14,198 nucleotides of DNA from 2-12-FULL-60-25 sp964638165 (GTDB taxonomy: Bacteria > Patescibacteriota > Patescibacteriia > 2-12-FULL-60-25). Each line of letters starts with the position of its first letter. The stretch's first letter is position 1. The stretch spans positions 1 through 14,198 of the forward strand of contig CAZWYJ010000028.1 of assembly GCA_964638165.1 (NCBI GenBank). Direction: 5' to 3'. The position numbers were made by a program, and so were the translations under genes. Below, one piece after another: positions 6,103 through 12,105 of this stretch. The notes below the pieces were generated by a model. The model had not been told where the DNA came from. It saw nothing but the letters and a program-made list of their open reading frames with translations, and ran no database searches.

Positions 6103-6213
6103 GAGAGACTCGCCCCGCAGTCGCGGGGCGCCCTGCGGATGCAGGGCGAACTCTCAATGGGTTTCCCCGCTGGCTCCTAAGGCCAGTGCGTCTACCAATT
6201 TCGCCACCTACGC
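6103..6213 (-). pseudogene. Broken tRNA-Leu(UAG) with T-loop insertion
   Basis: The 5' part is a good tRNA-Leu: acceptor 5' strand GCGTAGG (6213-6207), a D-arm nearly identical to the intact copy, and anticodon arm CTGGC-CTTAGGA-GCCAG (UAG, with the usual G37). A long variable arm and a T-stem GAGAG/CTCTC (6155-6151 and 6107-6103) follow. The T-loop is interrupted by two GC-rich hairpins. Removing 36 nt restores the normal seven-base loop TTCGAGT. After the T-stem there is an A-rich run where the 3' acceptor strand CCTACGC and CCA should be, so the gene cannot form an acceptor stem. Confidence 0.75.
6113..6148 (-). repeat. 36-nt twin-hairpin insert in tRNA T-loop
   Basis: Read on the minus strand, the insert is two 6-bp hairpins with four-base loops, CCCTGC-ATCC-GCAGGG and CCCCGC-GACT-GCGGGG, separated by CG and flanked by CG on each side. 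The flanking CG could be a two-base target duplication. The unit has no coding capacity. Confidence 0.7.
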
Positions 6214-6233
6214 ATGTTCTTGAAACTTCGCCC

Positions 6234-6262
6234 AGCATACGACGGAACGATGTCCGAGACAA
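6234..6262 (-). promoter_or_regulatory. Candidate tRNA-Leu promoter
   Basis: On the minus strand TTGTCT (6262-6257), a 17-bp spacer and TATGCT (6239-6234) each match four of six consensus positions. Transcription would start near 6227, about 14 bases before the broken tRNA copy, and would then run into the intact tRNA. Confidence 0.5.
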
Positions 6263-6272
6263 GGCCGGGACC

Positions 6273-6296
6273 AAAACATCCGCCCGAGAGCGGATG
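6273..6296 (-). terminator. Terminator of the PP2C gene
   Basis: On the minus strand, CATCCG, an eight-base loop and CGGATG are followed by TTTT. It lies about 25 bases after the stop of the phosphatase gene. The stem is short, so confidence is moderate. Confidence 0.55.
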
Positions 6297-6319
6297 CTTC
6301 TCTCGTGGGATATGAATAT

Positions 6320-7642
6320 TTACACGCTTAGCTCAACGGCAGCCATATCATCCGGCTCCTTGAGTGCTTCTCCTTCCTGTTTTTGAAGGCGAGACAGGAC
6401 GCCGGTGATTTCGCGCAGTCGATTCATGCGTGCCACCGGATCTTTTTCCTTGAGCGCGCCCTTCACGGCATTGAGGTCGAGTTCTCCTTCGTGTTCGAGG
6501 AAGTCGAGGTAGCCGTCCGTGAGCGCGATCAGGCGGTCTCCGGGTTCAAGTTCCGTCACGGTGATCGTCGGCTCGACACCTCCTTTGCCACCGAGCGCTT
6601 GGGTATTCGCGCGTTTCAGGTATTCGTAACTTAGCGGGCCGTATTTTGGAACAGGGAACTTTTTTGCAGGCTCTGCACGCATCTGCGCGAGAAGCTCGGC
6701 ATCAATCGCTCCCATTTCAATGAGTTGATTGAGTGCGCTGTCTTCTACGGTCACGAGTTCCACTGAACCGTCGGCTCTCTGCAGGAGCGTTCCGCTATCT
6801 CCGATATTTGCCGTGATCGCAAATTTCCCGCCGTCTTCTTCCATGTGAATGACGGAAAAGCTGAATGTCGTTTTCCCGCCGGACGCCCGGACATCTTCAT
6901 TCGCCGCTTTGAGGGCATTCGAAATCGCGAGCGCTTTTCGGGCGATCTCCGGGTAGAGATTGAAGAAAATCTCGGAGCGCTTCTGTTCTGGTGTTTCCGC
7001 GAGTTCCAGCGTTCCGCTTTCCACATTGCGCCTCACGATCGAGAGCATCCCTGTTGCTTCACGCAGCTCTTCTGCCGGAGCATCTCGAAGTTCGTTATAG
7101 GCTCTCGTGAGTTGTTCCGGAAGAATAGCGACAATTTTTTCACTCGCGAACTTGCCGTTCCCGGAATTATTTTCTCCGAGTCCATCGGCGACGCCAGCCA
7201 TCGGACCGATCTCCGGATCTTCGTATATGAACACAGCGTCTTCGCCACGCTCGGCGTCTGCTCGCTTTTCCGGTTTTTCCATCGTGAATGTCGCGCTGAT
7301 GCCGTCAACGAGACGGGTGGTCCGCGCTTCAACCGTGCGTTCGAGCTGAAGTTTGGCAGTATCAATGGACTCAATACCCGTCTCCGCCTTTCTCATACGT
7401 GGTGGCGGCGGGATGGAGTGAATACCGGAAGGAACCGGTCCGTCTTCATCCGCATCAAGCAATTCCACATCCGTATCAGGAATTTCCTCCACATCATCTT
7501 CGAGCAATTCCACGTCTTCATCAGGGAGCTCTTCTGCTTGTTTAAGCATTCTCGCAAGTTTCTCAGCCTTCGTTCGCGGTCGTGGCGGAAGTATCTTTTT
7601 TGGCTCTGGATTCGGAGCGATATTCGGCATAGCTTCTGGCAT
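6320..7642 (-). CDS. PP2C/PPM-type serine/threonine phosphatase with acidic N-terminal region
   Basis: The 440-residue protein combines a disordered N-terminal third with a PPM phosphatase domain (about 115-440). Residues 38-68 hold two copies of an acidic unit (PDxDVELLxxD), followed by a Pro-rich stretch (IPPPPR, 77-82). Metal-binding motifs are present in order: GEDAVF (133-138), VADGLGENNSG (151-161), the core strand ANIGDSGTLL (278-287), NTQALGG (346-352), LIALTDGYLDFLE (371-383) and DDMAAVEL (431-438). The Asp residues that hold the two metals appear intact, so it should dephosphorylate Ser/Thr or small phosphoesters. No partner kinase is in the window. ATG 7642 is chosen because a promoter ends just upstream; ATG 7630 is possible. 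There is no signal peptide. It is divergent from the metallophosphoesterase gene. Confidence 0.87.
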   Translation of the reverse strand: MPEAMPNIAPNPEPKKILPPRPRTKAEKLARMLKQAEELPDEDVELLEDDVEEIPDTDVELLDADEDGPVPSGIHSIPPPPRMRKAETGIESIDTAKLQLERTVEARTTRLVDGISATFTMEKPEKRADAERGEDAVFIYEDPEIGPMAGVADGLGENNSGNGKFASEKIVAILPEQLTRAYNELRDAPAEELREATGMLSIVRRNVESGTLELAETPEQKRSEIFFNLYPEIARKALAISNALKAANEDVRASGGKTTFSFSVIHMEEDGGKFAITANIGDSGTLLQRADGSVELVTVEDSALNQLIEMGAIDAELLAQMRAEPAKKFPVPKYGPLSYEYLKRANTQALGGKGGVEPTITVTELEPGDRLIALTDGYLDFLEHEGELDLNAVKGALKEKDPVARMNRLREITGVLSRLQKQEGEALKEPDDMAAVELSV

Positions 7643-7655
7643 ATAGGTTGAGGAA

Positions 7656-7684
7656 ATAATACACGAAAAAAGGCTTTTTGTCAA
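7656..7684 (-). promoter_or_regulatory. Strong promoter of the PP2C gene
   Basis: On the minus strand TTGACA (7684-7679), a 17-bp spacer and TATTAT (7661-7656) form a near-consensus sigma-70 promoter, with both boxes identical to those of the rRNA promoter. Transcription would start near 7649, only about seven bases before ATG 7642, with no room for a Shine-Dalgarno. Confidence 0.8.
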
Positions 7685-7747
7685 GTTAGACGGACATATC
7701 TGGACAAGCGAGCTTTTTATGCAGAGAAACTGGATTGGCATGTAAAC

Positions 7748-7776
7748 TTGACTTTTTGGAAGAAAAGAGGTATTGT
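7748..7776 (+). promoter_or_regulatory. Promoter of the metallophosphoesterase gene
   Basis: TTGACT (7748-7753), a 17-bp spacer and TATTGT (7771-7776) each match five of six consensus positions. Transcription would start near 7783, giving a leader of about 37 nt that holds the Shine-Dalgarno AAAGGAGGT at 7805-7813. Confidence 0.7.
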
Positions 7777-7819
7777 TTTGCATTCGTCCAAAATTCTCTC
7801 AAAAGAAAGGAGGTTCGCG

Positions 7820-8653
7820 ATGAGAATATTTGTCACGAGTGATTTGCACTTTAGACAGTCTAAAGAGAATGATGCCGTTGTTCGCGCCATCGCGAACCAT
7901 CTGCGGAGCGTGGCTTCGGTTGACGACGTCCTCCTCCTTGGAGGGGATTATGGAAATACTGACGCGGAAGCAGAGGCGTGTCTTCGCTTCTTCGAGAGCT
8001 TCCCGGGACATGTTCTCGCCGTGCCCGGCAACCATGATGTTTGGGTCGAGGCTGGCGATACGTCGCCGAATCGATTGCGCCGTTTTCGGCAGATGCTGGA
8101 GTGCTTCGGTATGCATTCCCTGCATCACGGTCCTGCATTCATCGGGGACGTGGCTTTCGTCGGATCGCTCGGCTGGTATGACTACTCCTTTCGGGATGAG
8201 ATCGGCATCAGTCGTACATGTTACGAGGCAAGGCGCTTCGGAATGTATGCTTGGGGGGATGGAGAGCATGCGAAGTGGCCAGTGAACGACGTGGAGTTGA
8301 CGAGCGCTTTTACCGGACTACTCGAGTCCCATCTTCGTTCCGCCGAAAAGCGCAACCCGTCCGCGATCATCGGGCTCATCCATCATGTACCCGTGAAGCG
8401 ATTGCTTCCGCACCCGCGATTCCTCGTGCCGAGAGAGTGGCGTTTTCTGAATGCCTTTCTTGGAGCCGAGCGGTTCGGAGACCTCTTTACGAGCTTTGGG
8501 GTTCGTCAGGTCTTCTGCGGGCACGTCCACTCGAGCAAGCACGTTCGAAAGAACGGAACGATTTTTCATAGCATCGGCGTGGAGCGGTCGTGCCATCAGG
8601 TTCTCGTGCACGAGCGCGGGAAAACAACATCTCTTTGGATATCTTCGTCGTAA
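7820..8653 (+). CDS. Calcineurin-like metallophosphoesterase
   Basis: This 277-residue protein has the complete metal-binding pattern of the calcineurin-like phosphoesterase fold: SDLHF with D8 and H10, GGDYGN with D43, PGNHDVW with N71 and H72, LIHHVP with H188/H189, and CGHVHSSKHV with H235 and H237. These bind two metals that activate water for phosphoester hydrolysis. The substrate is unknown: the family includes cyclic-nucleotide, nucleotide and protein phosphatases, and no diagnostic extra domain is present. It should be cytoplasmic. ATG 7820 is fixed by a perfect Shine-Dalgarno (AAAGGAGGT) seven bases upstream; an upstream ATG at 7748 falls in the promoter. A hairpin terminator overlaps the stop codon. 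The PP2C gene diverges from the same intergenic region, so two unrelated phosphatase folds sit back to back. Confidence 0.93.
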   Translation: MRIFVTSDLHFRQSKENDAVVRAIANHLRSVASVDDVLLLGGDYGNTDAEAEACLRFFESFPGHVLAVPGNHDVWVEAGDTSPNRLRRFRQMLECFGMHSLHHGPAFIGDVAFVGSLGWYDYSFRDEIGISRTCYEARRFGMYAWGDGEHAKWPVNDVELTSAFTGLLESHLRSAEKRNPSAIIGLIHHVPVKRLLPHPRFLVPREWRFLNAFLGAERFGDLFTSFGVRQVFCGHVHSSKHVRKNGTIFHSIGVERSCHQVLVHERGKTTSLWISSS

Positions 8654-8690
8654 AAAGCGTCTCATCTCGGGGCGCTTTTCGACTTTTTAC
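8653..8690 (+). terminator. Terminator of the metallophosphoesterase gene
   Basis: AAAAGCGTCTC (8653-8663) pairs with GGGGCGCTTTT (8669-8679) through an 11-bp stem with two G-U pairs and a five-base loop. CGACTTTTT follows. It begins in the stop codon. Confidence 0.7.
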
Positions 8691-8716
8691 GGACATGGGA
8701 CAATGAGTTTATTCAT

Positions 8717-8989
8717 ATGGAACGAACGTATTTTCAAGAAGCGATCCTCGATCAGGTCAAATCCCTACTTTCCGACGGAACGCCACTTTCCCGTCTACAA
8801 GAAATCGCGCGCCAGGCTTTGCGAGTCTCCGAAGCTTCGCATATTCCAAACGAGAATGTTCTTGCATTTCTGGAACGCTATCCTGAAGTCAGTGGTCAGC
8901 TTCGGGTCACGCTTGAGTCTGAAGAACAGGGGACGCGGAGTGCGGTTATCGAGCAGGTTCGCGCGCTCATTAACCATCGAGCTGAATAG
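8717..8989 (+). CDS. Small protein of unknown function, coupled to Fic gene
   Basis: This 90-residue protein is soluble and mostly helical by composition, with no recognised domain. It starts just after the previous gene's terminator and ends two bases before the Fic-protein ATG, so the two are almost certainly translated together. Some Fic toxins are preceded by a small antitoxin gene carrying an (S/T)xxxE(G/N) helix. No exact match is present here (SRLQEI at about 25-30 has Ile at the last position), so an antitoxin role rests only on gene position. No clear Shine-Dalgarno or promoter is visible upstream of ATG 8717. Codon use resembles that of its neighbours. Confidence 0.62.
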   Translation: MERTYFQEAILDQVKSLLSDGTPLSRLQEIARQALRVSEASHIPNENVLAFLERYPEVSGQLRVTLESEEQGTRSAVIEQVRALINHRAE

Positions 8990-8991
8990 CT

Positions 8992-10347
8992 ATGCATATC
9001 GACATCGAGTTCCCGGAGTCTCCAAAGCCTGAACGGAAGAAGTCTGCGCATGAGCGTCAGAAAGCCGAATCGGCGCAGGAGGTGGATGCGCAAGAAAAGC
9101 GGGACCTGCTCAAGTTAGTCTCCGGAGACGGATTGGAGGCGAAGCAGGCGCTTCGCATCATGGCTTTGTATGGTCGCCCTCCGCACACAGAAATAGCTGA
9201 AGCTTTTTCAGAACAATTAAAGGAGTTTGGGCTTAGCGCTGAAGATTTGACAGTCATTGAGCAAAAACAGTGTCTCGCGATCATCGGTTCTCTTACGGAA
9301 ACGGAAGATCTGGAAAATCCCGAACTCGTTCATGCGCAGCTCGAAACATTTTTAGCTGAAAGTTTCTTGCAGAAGGCCTTTGCGAAGATCGACCGGTTCG
9401 ATGCCTTGATGGAAAAGGGTGCGGAGGATGAGTCGCTACGAGCAGCTTTGCGTGAAGTCATGCGGACGGTTGGCGCCATCGCAAAAATTGCATCGCCGTC
9501 TGATCCGAATACGGCTGGATTGTGGAAATCCCTTTCGGAAAGGTACGTAGGTATCGTCATGCGTAAGAAGGGGGCGAGCGAAGAACAGTGGCACGTCTTC
9601 GAACAGGTCTTCAGTGAATTCCAGGATGTGATTGAAGGGGATCTATATGAAAAATTCGTACTGGATGTCTATCTGAAGGGGCAGCATCATACGTATGATG
9701 CAGAAAAGCTTTCCATGGCTCTCTACGGGAGAACGAAGGAAGACGTGAAACAGAAGAAGGAAGAAAATCGGAGAGCGGTCGCGGAGTACATCGCCGAACA
9801 TAAAGATGATGAGCCGTCGGTCGAGCTCTTGCAGGAGCTGTATCGTATCTACAATGACGGCATCGTGCCAAAGCAGTACGCGTCTTTCCGAAAGAGTGGC
9901 CAGGAAGTTCTCTTTGGGACGAAGCGCGTGGGGACGCTTGGAGAGGATGTGCGCGTGGAAATCGAGCATCTGATTGCGCGCACAAAAGCCATGCTAGAGC
10001 GTCAATCGGTGGGTATTCGTTACGGCATCGAAGCGGCAAGACTGCACAACGATCTATTGCATATCCATCCATTTTCCGACCGAAATGGGAGTACGTCCAT
10101 GCTTTTCCTTGAGTTTTTGATGGCAAAGCGCGGATACGCACCACAGAAGGGAAAGACGGCGAGGTACTACGATTACGTTCGGAGAGTCGTGAAGAATAAT
10201 CCACTCGCTGTTGCGGTTGTCGGCGCCGGCCAATACGAAATGGTTCGCGCATTCGGGTATTTCCAAGGGGAGACAGCGAAAGGAAAGGAAGCGAAGTATC
10301 AGGCGCTTCTCGAGAAGGAGTACGGCGTCCCGAGAACGGATGCGTAG
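8992..10347 (+). CDS. Fic-domain protein with altered catalytic motif
   Basis: This 451-residue protein has a C-terminal Fic core and a long helical N-terminal region (about 1-280) that I do not recognise. The Fic helix region reads AARLHNDLLHIHPF followed by SDRNGSTS (348-369). Canonical Fic has HPFxDGNGRxxR. Here H359, P360, F361, D363, N365 and G366 are kept, but the Gly before Asn is R364 and the phosphate-binding Arg positions are S367 and possibly M370. The flap strand upstream (about 296-310, ASFRKSGQEVLFG) also fits. Fic enzymes usually AMPylate or otherwise modify target proteins using the motif His as base; loss of the Arg may change the nucleotide or weaken activity. A (S/T)xxxE(G/N) pattern occurs at TEDLEN (104-109), which may be chance. 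The gene is coupled to the 90-residue gene and ends at a bidirectional terminator. There is no signal peptide. Confidence 0.8.
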   Translation: MHIDIEFPESPKPERKKSAHERQKAESAQEVDAQEKRDLLKLVSGDGLEAKQALRIMALYGRPPHTEIAEAFSEQLKEFGLSAEDLTVIEQKQCLAIIGSLTETEDLENPELVHAQLETFLAESFLQKAFAKIDRFDALMEKGAEDESLRAALREVMRTVGAIAKIASPSDPNTAGLWKSLSERYVGIVMRKKGASEEQWHVFEQVFSEFQDVIEGDLYEKFVLDVYLKGQHHTYDAEKLSMALYGRTKEDVKQKKEENRRAVAEYIAEHKDDEPSVELLQELYRIYNDGIVPKQYASFRKSGQEVLFGTKRVGTLGEDVRVEIEHLIARTKAMLERQSVGIRYGIEAARLHNDLLHIHPFSDRNGSTSMLFLEFLMAKRGYAPQKGKTARYYDYVRRVVKNNPLAVAVVGAGQYEMVRAFGYFQGETAKGKEAKYQALLEKEYGVPRTDA

Positions 10348-10363
10348 ACCTTGGCAGAAATGT

Positions 10364-10388
10364 AAAAGCCCCTTACGTGGGGCTTTTT
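10364..10388. terminator. Shared bidirectional terminator, Fic gene and rlmH
   Basis: AAAAGCCCC, a six-base loop and GGGGCTTTTT make a strong stem with A- and T-runs on both sides. It lies between the convergent ends of the Fic gene (10347) and rlmH (10401). Confidence 0.88.
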
Positions 10389-10400
10389 CATCGAGCGTGG

Positions 10401-10871
10401 TTATTTATGATACTCGCTTCCGGCTTCGATCATCTTCGCCCGGTAGATCTGTTCCAGAAGAACAATGCGGGCGAGCCCGTGTGGCAGGGTCATGGGTCCG
10501 AAAGAGAGGACGAAGTCCGCTTTTGCGAGCACATCCGGGTCAATGCCCCATGATCCGCCGATGAGGAAGACGACGTGGCCCTTTTGGTTCCAGCCTTCCA
10601 CTTTGCTTGAAAATATTTTAGAATCAACCATTTTTCCATGGGAGTCCAATGCGATAATCGTCGCATTGTTCGGTATGCCCCTGAGGAGCGCCTCTCCCTC
10701 GTCTCTCATTCCTTTTTGCGGATCCGGTTTTGCGCTCTTTCCGTGCCCCTCCGGTAGCTCAATAATCTCGATACCGTCGAAGCGTTCCAGGCGCATTGCG
10801 TACATGTGGACAGCTTCTTTCTGCCAAGGCTCATGGAGCCGGCCGATGGCGCGAATGGTCATATTTTTCAT
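10401..10871 (-). CDS. rlmH: 23S rRNA (pseudouridine1915-N3)-methyltransferase RlmH
   Basis: The 156-residue product matches the usual length of RlmH (YbeA, 155 in E. coli). RlmH is a SPOUT-fold dimer that uses S-adenosylmethionine to methylate pseudouridine 1915 in helix 69 of 23S rRNA on assembled ribosomes. The SPOUT knot is clear: FLIGGSWGIDPDVLAKADFV, then LSFGPMTLPHGLARIVLLEQIYRA, and the C-terminal tail GSEYHK, where the family usually has a SPYHK/HPYHR type ending. ATG 10871 gives the family length; ATG 10862 and a TTG at 10895 are alternatives. No good Shine-Dalgarno is visible. The gene is divergent from the 23S gene it should act on, and a minus-strand TATAAT at 10937-10932, overlapping the rRNA -10 box, may serve as its promoter. 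Confidence 0.95.
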   Translation of the reverse strand: MKNMTIRAIGRLHEPWQKEAVHMYAMRLERFDGIEIIELPEGHGKSAKPDPQKGMRDEGEALLRGIPNNATIIALDSHGKMVDSKIFSSKVEGWNQKGHVVFLIGGSWGIDPDVLAKADFVLSFGPMTLPHGLARIVLLEQIYRAKMIEAGSEYHK

Positions 10872-10907
10872 AGATTTTTGGAGATTTCTTCCCAATCATT
10901 TCAGGAC

Positions 10908-10936
10908 TTGACAGATCGTGCAAGTTTCTCTATTAT
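10908..10936 (+). promoter_or_regulatory. Strong promoter upstream of the 23S leader
   Basis: TTGACA (10908-10913), a 17-bp spacer and TATTAT (10931-10936) form a near-consensus sigma-70 promoter. Transcription would start near 10943. The -10 region TATTATA is nearly self-complementary, so the minus strand also reads TATAAT (10937-10932) toward rlmH. Confidence 0.82.
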
Positions 10937-10942
10937 ACCGAC

Positions 10943-11092
10943 ACTTCATGAGACGCATGTCCCCCTATCGCTTCGGCAAGGAGGGACCTCTGGCTCGCAA
11001 ACTGCAAATGGGTACGAAATACAGCCTATTAAGCTAAGCGCGACCAGGATGAAATCCAGGAGCTTGGCTTAGCGGCCAAGCTCCTTTTTAAC
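10943..11092 (+). ncRNA. Structured leader or small RNA, about 150 nt
   Basis: The segment runs from a strong promoter to a perfect intrinsic terminator and contains no credible ORF. It has a GTCCC/GGGAC hairpin near 10960-10990 and a small GGAT-GAA-ATCC hairpin near 11047. GCTAAGC at about 11033-11039 is exactly complementary to GCTTAGC inside the terminator hairpin and could form an antiterminator. I could not match it to SRP RNA, 6S RNA, tmRNA, RNase P RNA or a known riboswitch. It may be a free small RNA or the attenuated 5' leader of the 23S transcript. Confidence 0.5.
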
Positions 11093-11095
11093 GGT
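11062..11095 (+). terminator. Intrinsic terminator inside the 23S leader
   Basis: GGAGCTTGGC, a six-base loop TTAGCG and the exact complement GCCAAGCTCC are followed by TTTTT. The stem is a perfect 10 bp. It lies between the strong promoter and the 23S gene, so 23S transcription must read through it or start downstream. Confidence 0.85.
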
Positions 11096-11374
11096 TCGTG
11101 AGACGGTCAGCCGGACATCTCTGAAATTCAGAGGCGTCCGATTGCCTGCCTCCTCAAGGGTCAGGCCGGAATTTTGACAACGGAAGATCAGTACGCAATA
11201 TGTACAGAACATCTAAACCTTATTTGATCTTTTCAAGATCGAGTAAGCTACACGTAAGCAAACGAAAAAAGATCTTCTTTTAAGCGAGAAGATCCGCCAA
11301 CACGGTTTCGGCAATCCGTCATGATGTTCCCACTACGCCTTCGGGCTTTGTGGGATGGATCGTGAGTCTGGATG
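11096..11374 (+). other. Distal 23S leader with hairpins
   Basis: There is no gene here. A TTGACA at 11174-11179 could be the -35 of a second promoter, but the -10 at 17-18 bp is poor. Hairpins include CGGAC/GTCCG enclosing CTCTG/CAGAG (about 11112-11141), GATCTT/AAGATC (about 11227-11241), GATCTTCT/AGAAGATC (about 11270-11294) and TCCCAC/GTGGGA with a TTCG loop (about 11328-11355). No 16S 3' end, anti-Shine-Dalgarno or tRNA is present. Confidence 0.55.
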
Positions 11375-11611
11375 GCCGAGGCACGTAAGGGCGTACGGTG
11401 GATGGCTAGGTATAGAGGAGCCGATGAAGGACGTGGCAGCCTGCGATAAGCCTCGGGAAGGTGGCAAGCAACCGATGATCCGGGGATGTCCGAATGGGGA
11501 AACCTATGCCGATGAAGTCGGCATGCGATGCACTGAATAAAATAGGTGCATGCGTGGAAACCTGGGGAAGTGAAACATCTCAGTACCCAGAGGAAAAGAG
11601 AAAGAATAACG

Positions 11612-11668
11612 CTGACTCCTCGTCTCGAATGAGCGTTGCAAAACGATCATACCGAGACGAGATGTCAG
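11612..11668 (+). other. 23S expansion hairpin 1 with GCAA tetraloop
   Basis: This insert sits near E. coli 226-235. CTGAC/GTCAG and CTCGTCTCG/CGAGACGAG (11619-11627 with 11653-11661) continue through ATGA/TCAT and CGTT/AACG to a GCAA loop at 11638-11641. It forms one long rod about 62 nt longer than the E. coli equivalent, capped by a GNRA tetraloop. Confidence 0.7.
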
Positions 11669-11729
11669 CACGATTCCGTTAGTAGTGGCGAACGAACGCG
11701 GACGAGCCCAAACATTTTGTGTGGAATCA

Positions 11730-11850
11730 TCGAACCGAGTTGGACGTAAGTTTGACCGCGGGCGATGACGATGACTTTAGGGTGACGCACAGAGTGGGTT
11801 GAGGACATGGCGATGGAGTGCCTAAACGCTCCGAAGGTGCATAAAGTTGT
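11730..11850 (+). other. 23S expansion segment 2
   Basis: Between E. coli positions of about 241 and 422 the window holds about 128 extra nt, mostly in this interval. ACTTTA (11774-11779) pairs with TAAAGT (11842-11847), with nested GCAC/GTGC, so the region is structured. No ORF or intron-like core is evident. Confidence 0.55.
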
Positions 11851-12105
11851 TTTATAGTCGAATCGGCTGGAAAGCCGGACCAAAGACGGTGATAGTCCCG
11901 TAGATGAAATAAAACAGCACACCTTGTCCATGTTCCAAAGTACGACAGGACTCGAGAAATCCTGTCGGAAGCAGCCGTGACGATGCGGCAAGGCTAAATA
12001 CTCCTCCTAACCGATAGTGAACAAGTACAGTGATGGAAAGCTGAAAAGCAGCCCGGGAGGGCGATGAAATAGTTTCTGAAACCGTACGCTTACAAGGAGA
12101 TGGAG

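Noticed and set aside
6845..7651. 268-residue plus-strand ORF
   Set aside because: It is antisense to the PP2C gene, whose ordered catalytic motifs make the minus strand the coding one. The ORF has biased composition and no start signal.
8717..8989. Calling the 90-residue protein a Fic antitoxin
   Set aside because: The exact (S/T)xxxE(G/N) inhibitory motif is missing, so only gene position supports it.
10943..11095. SRP RNA, 6S RNA, tmRNA or RNase P RNA
   Set aside because: The SRP helix 8 symmetric-loop motif, the 6S long central-bubble rod, the tmRNA alanyl end and the RNase P core could not be located.
10940..11375. Remnant of 16S rRNA or an internal-spacer tRNA
   Set aside because: No anti-Shine-Dalgarno end (CACCTCC), no tRNA T-arm motif and no 16S core sequence were found.
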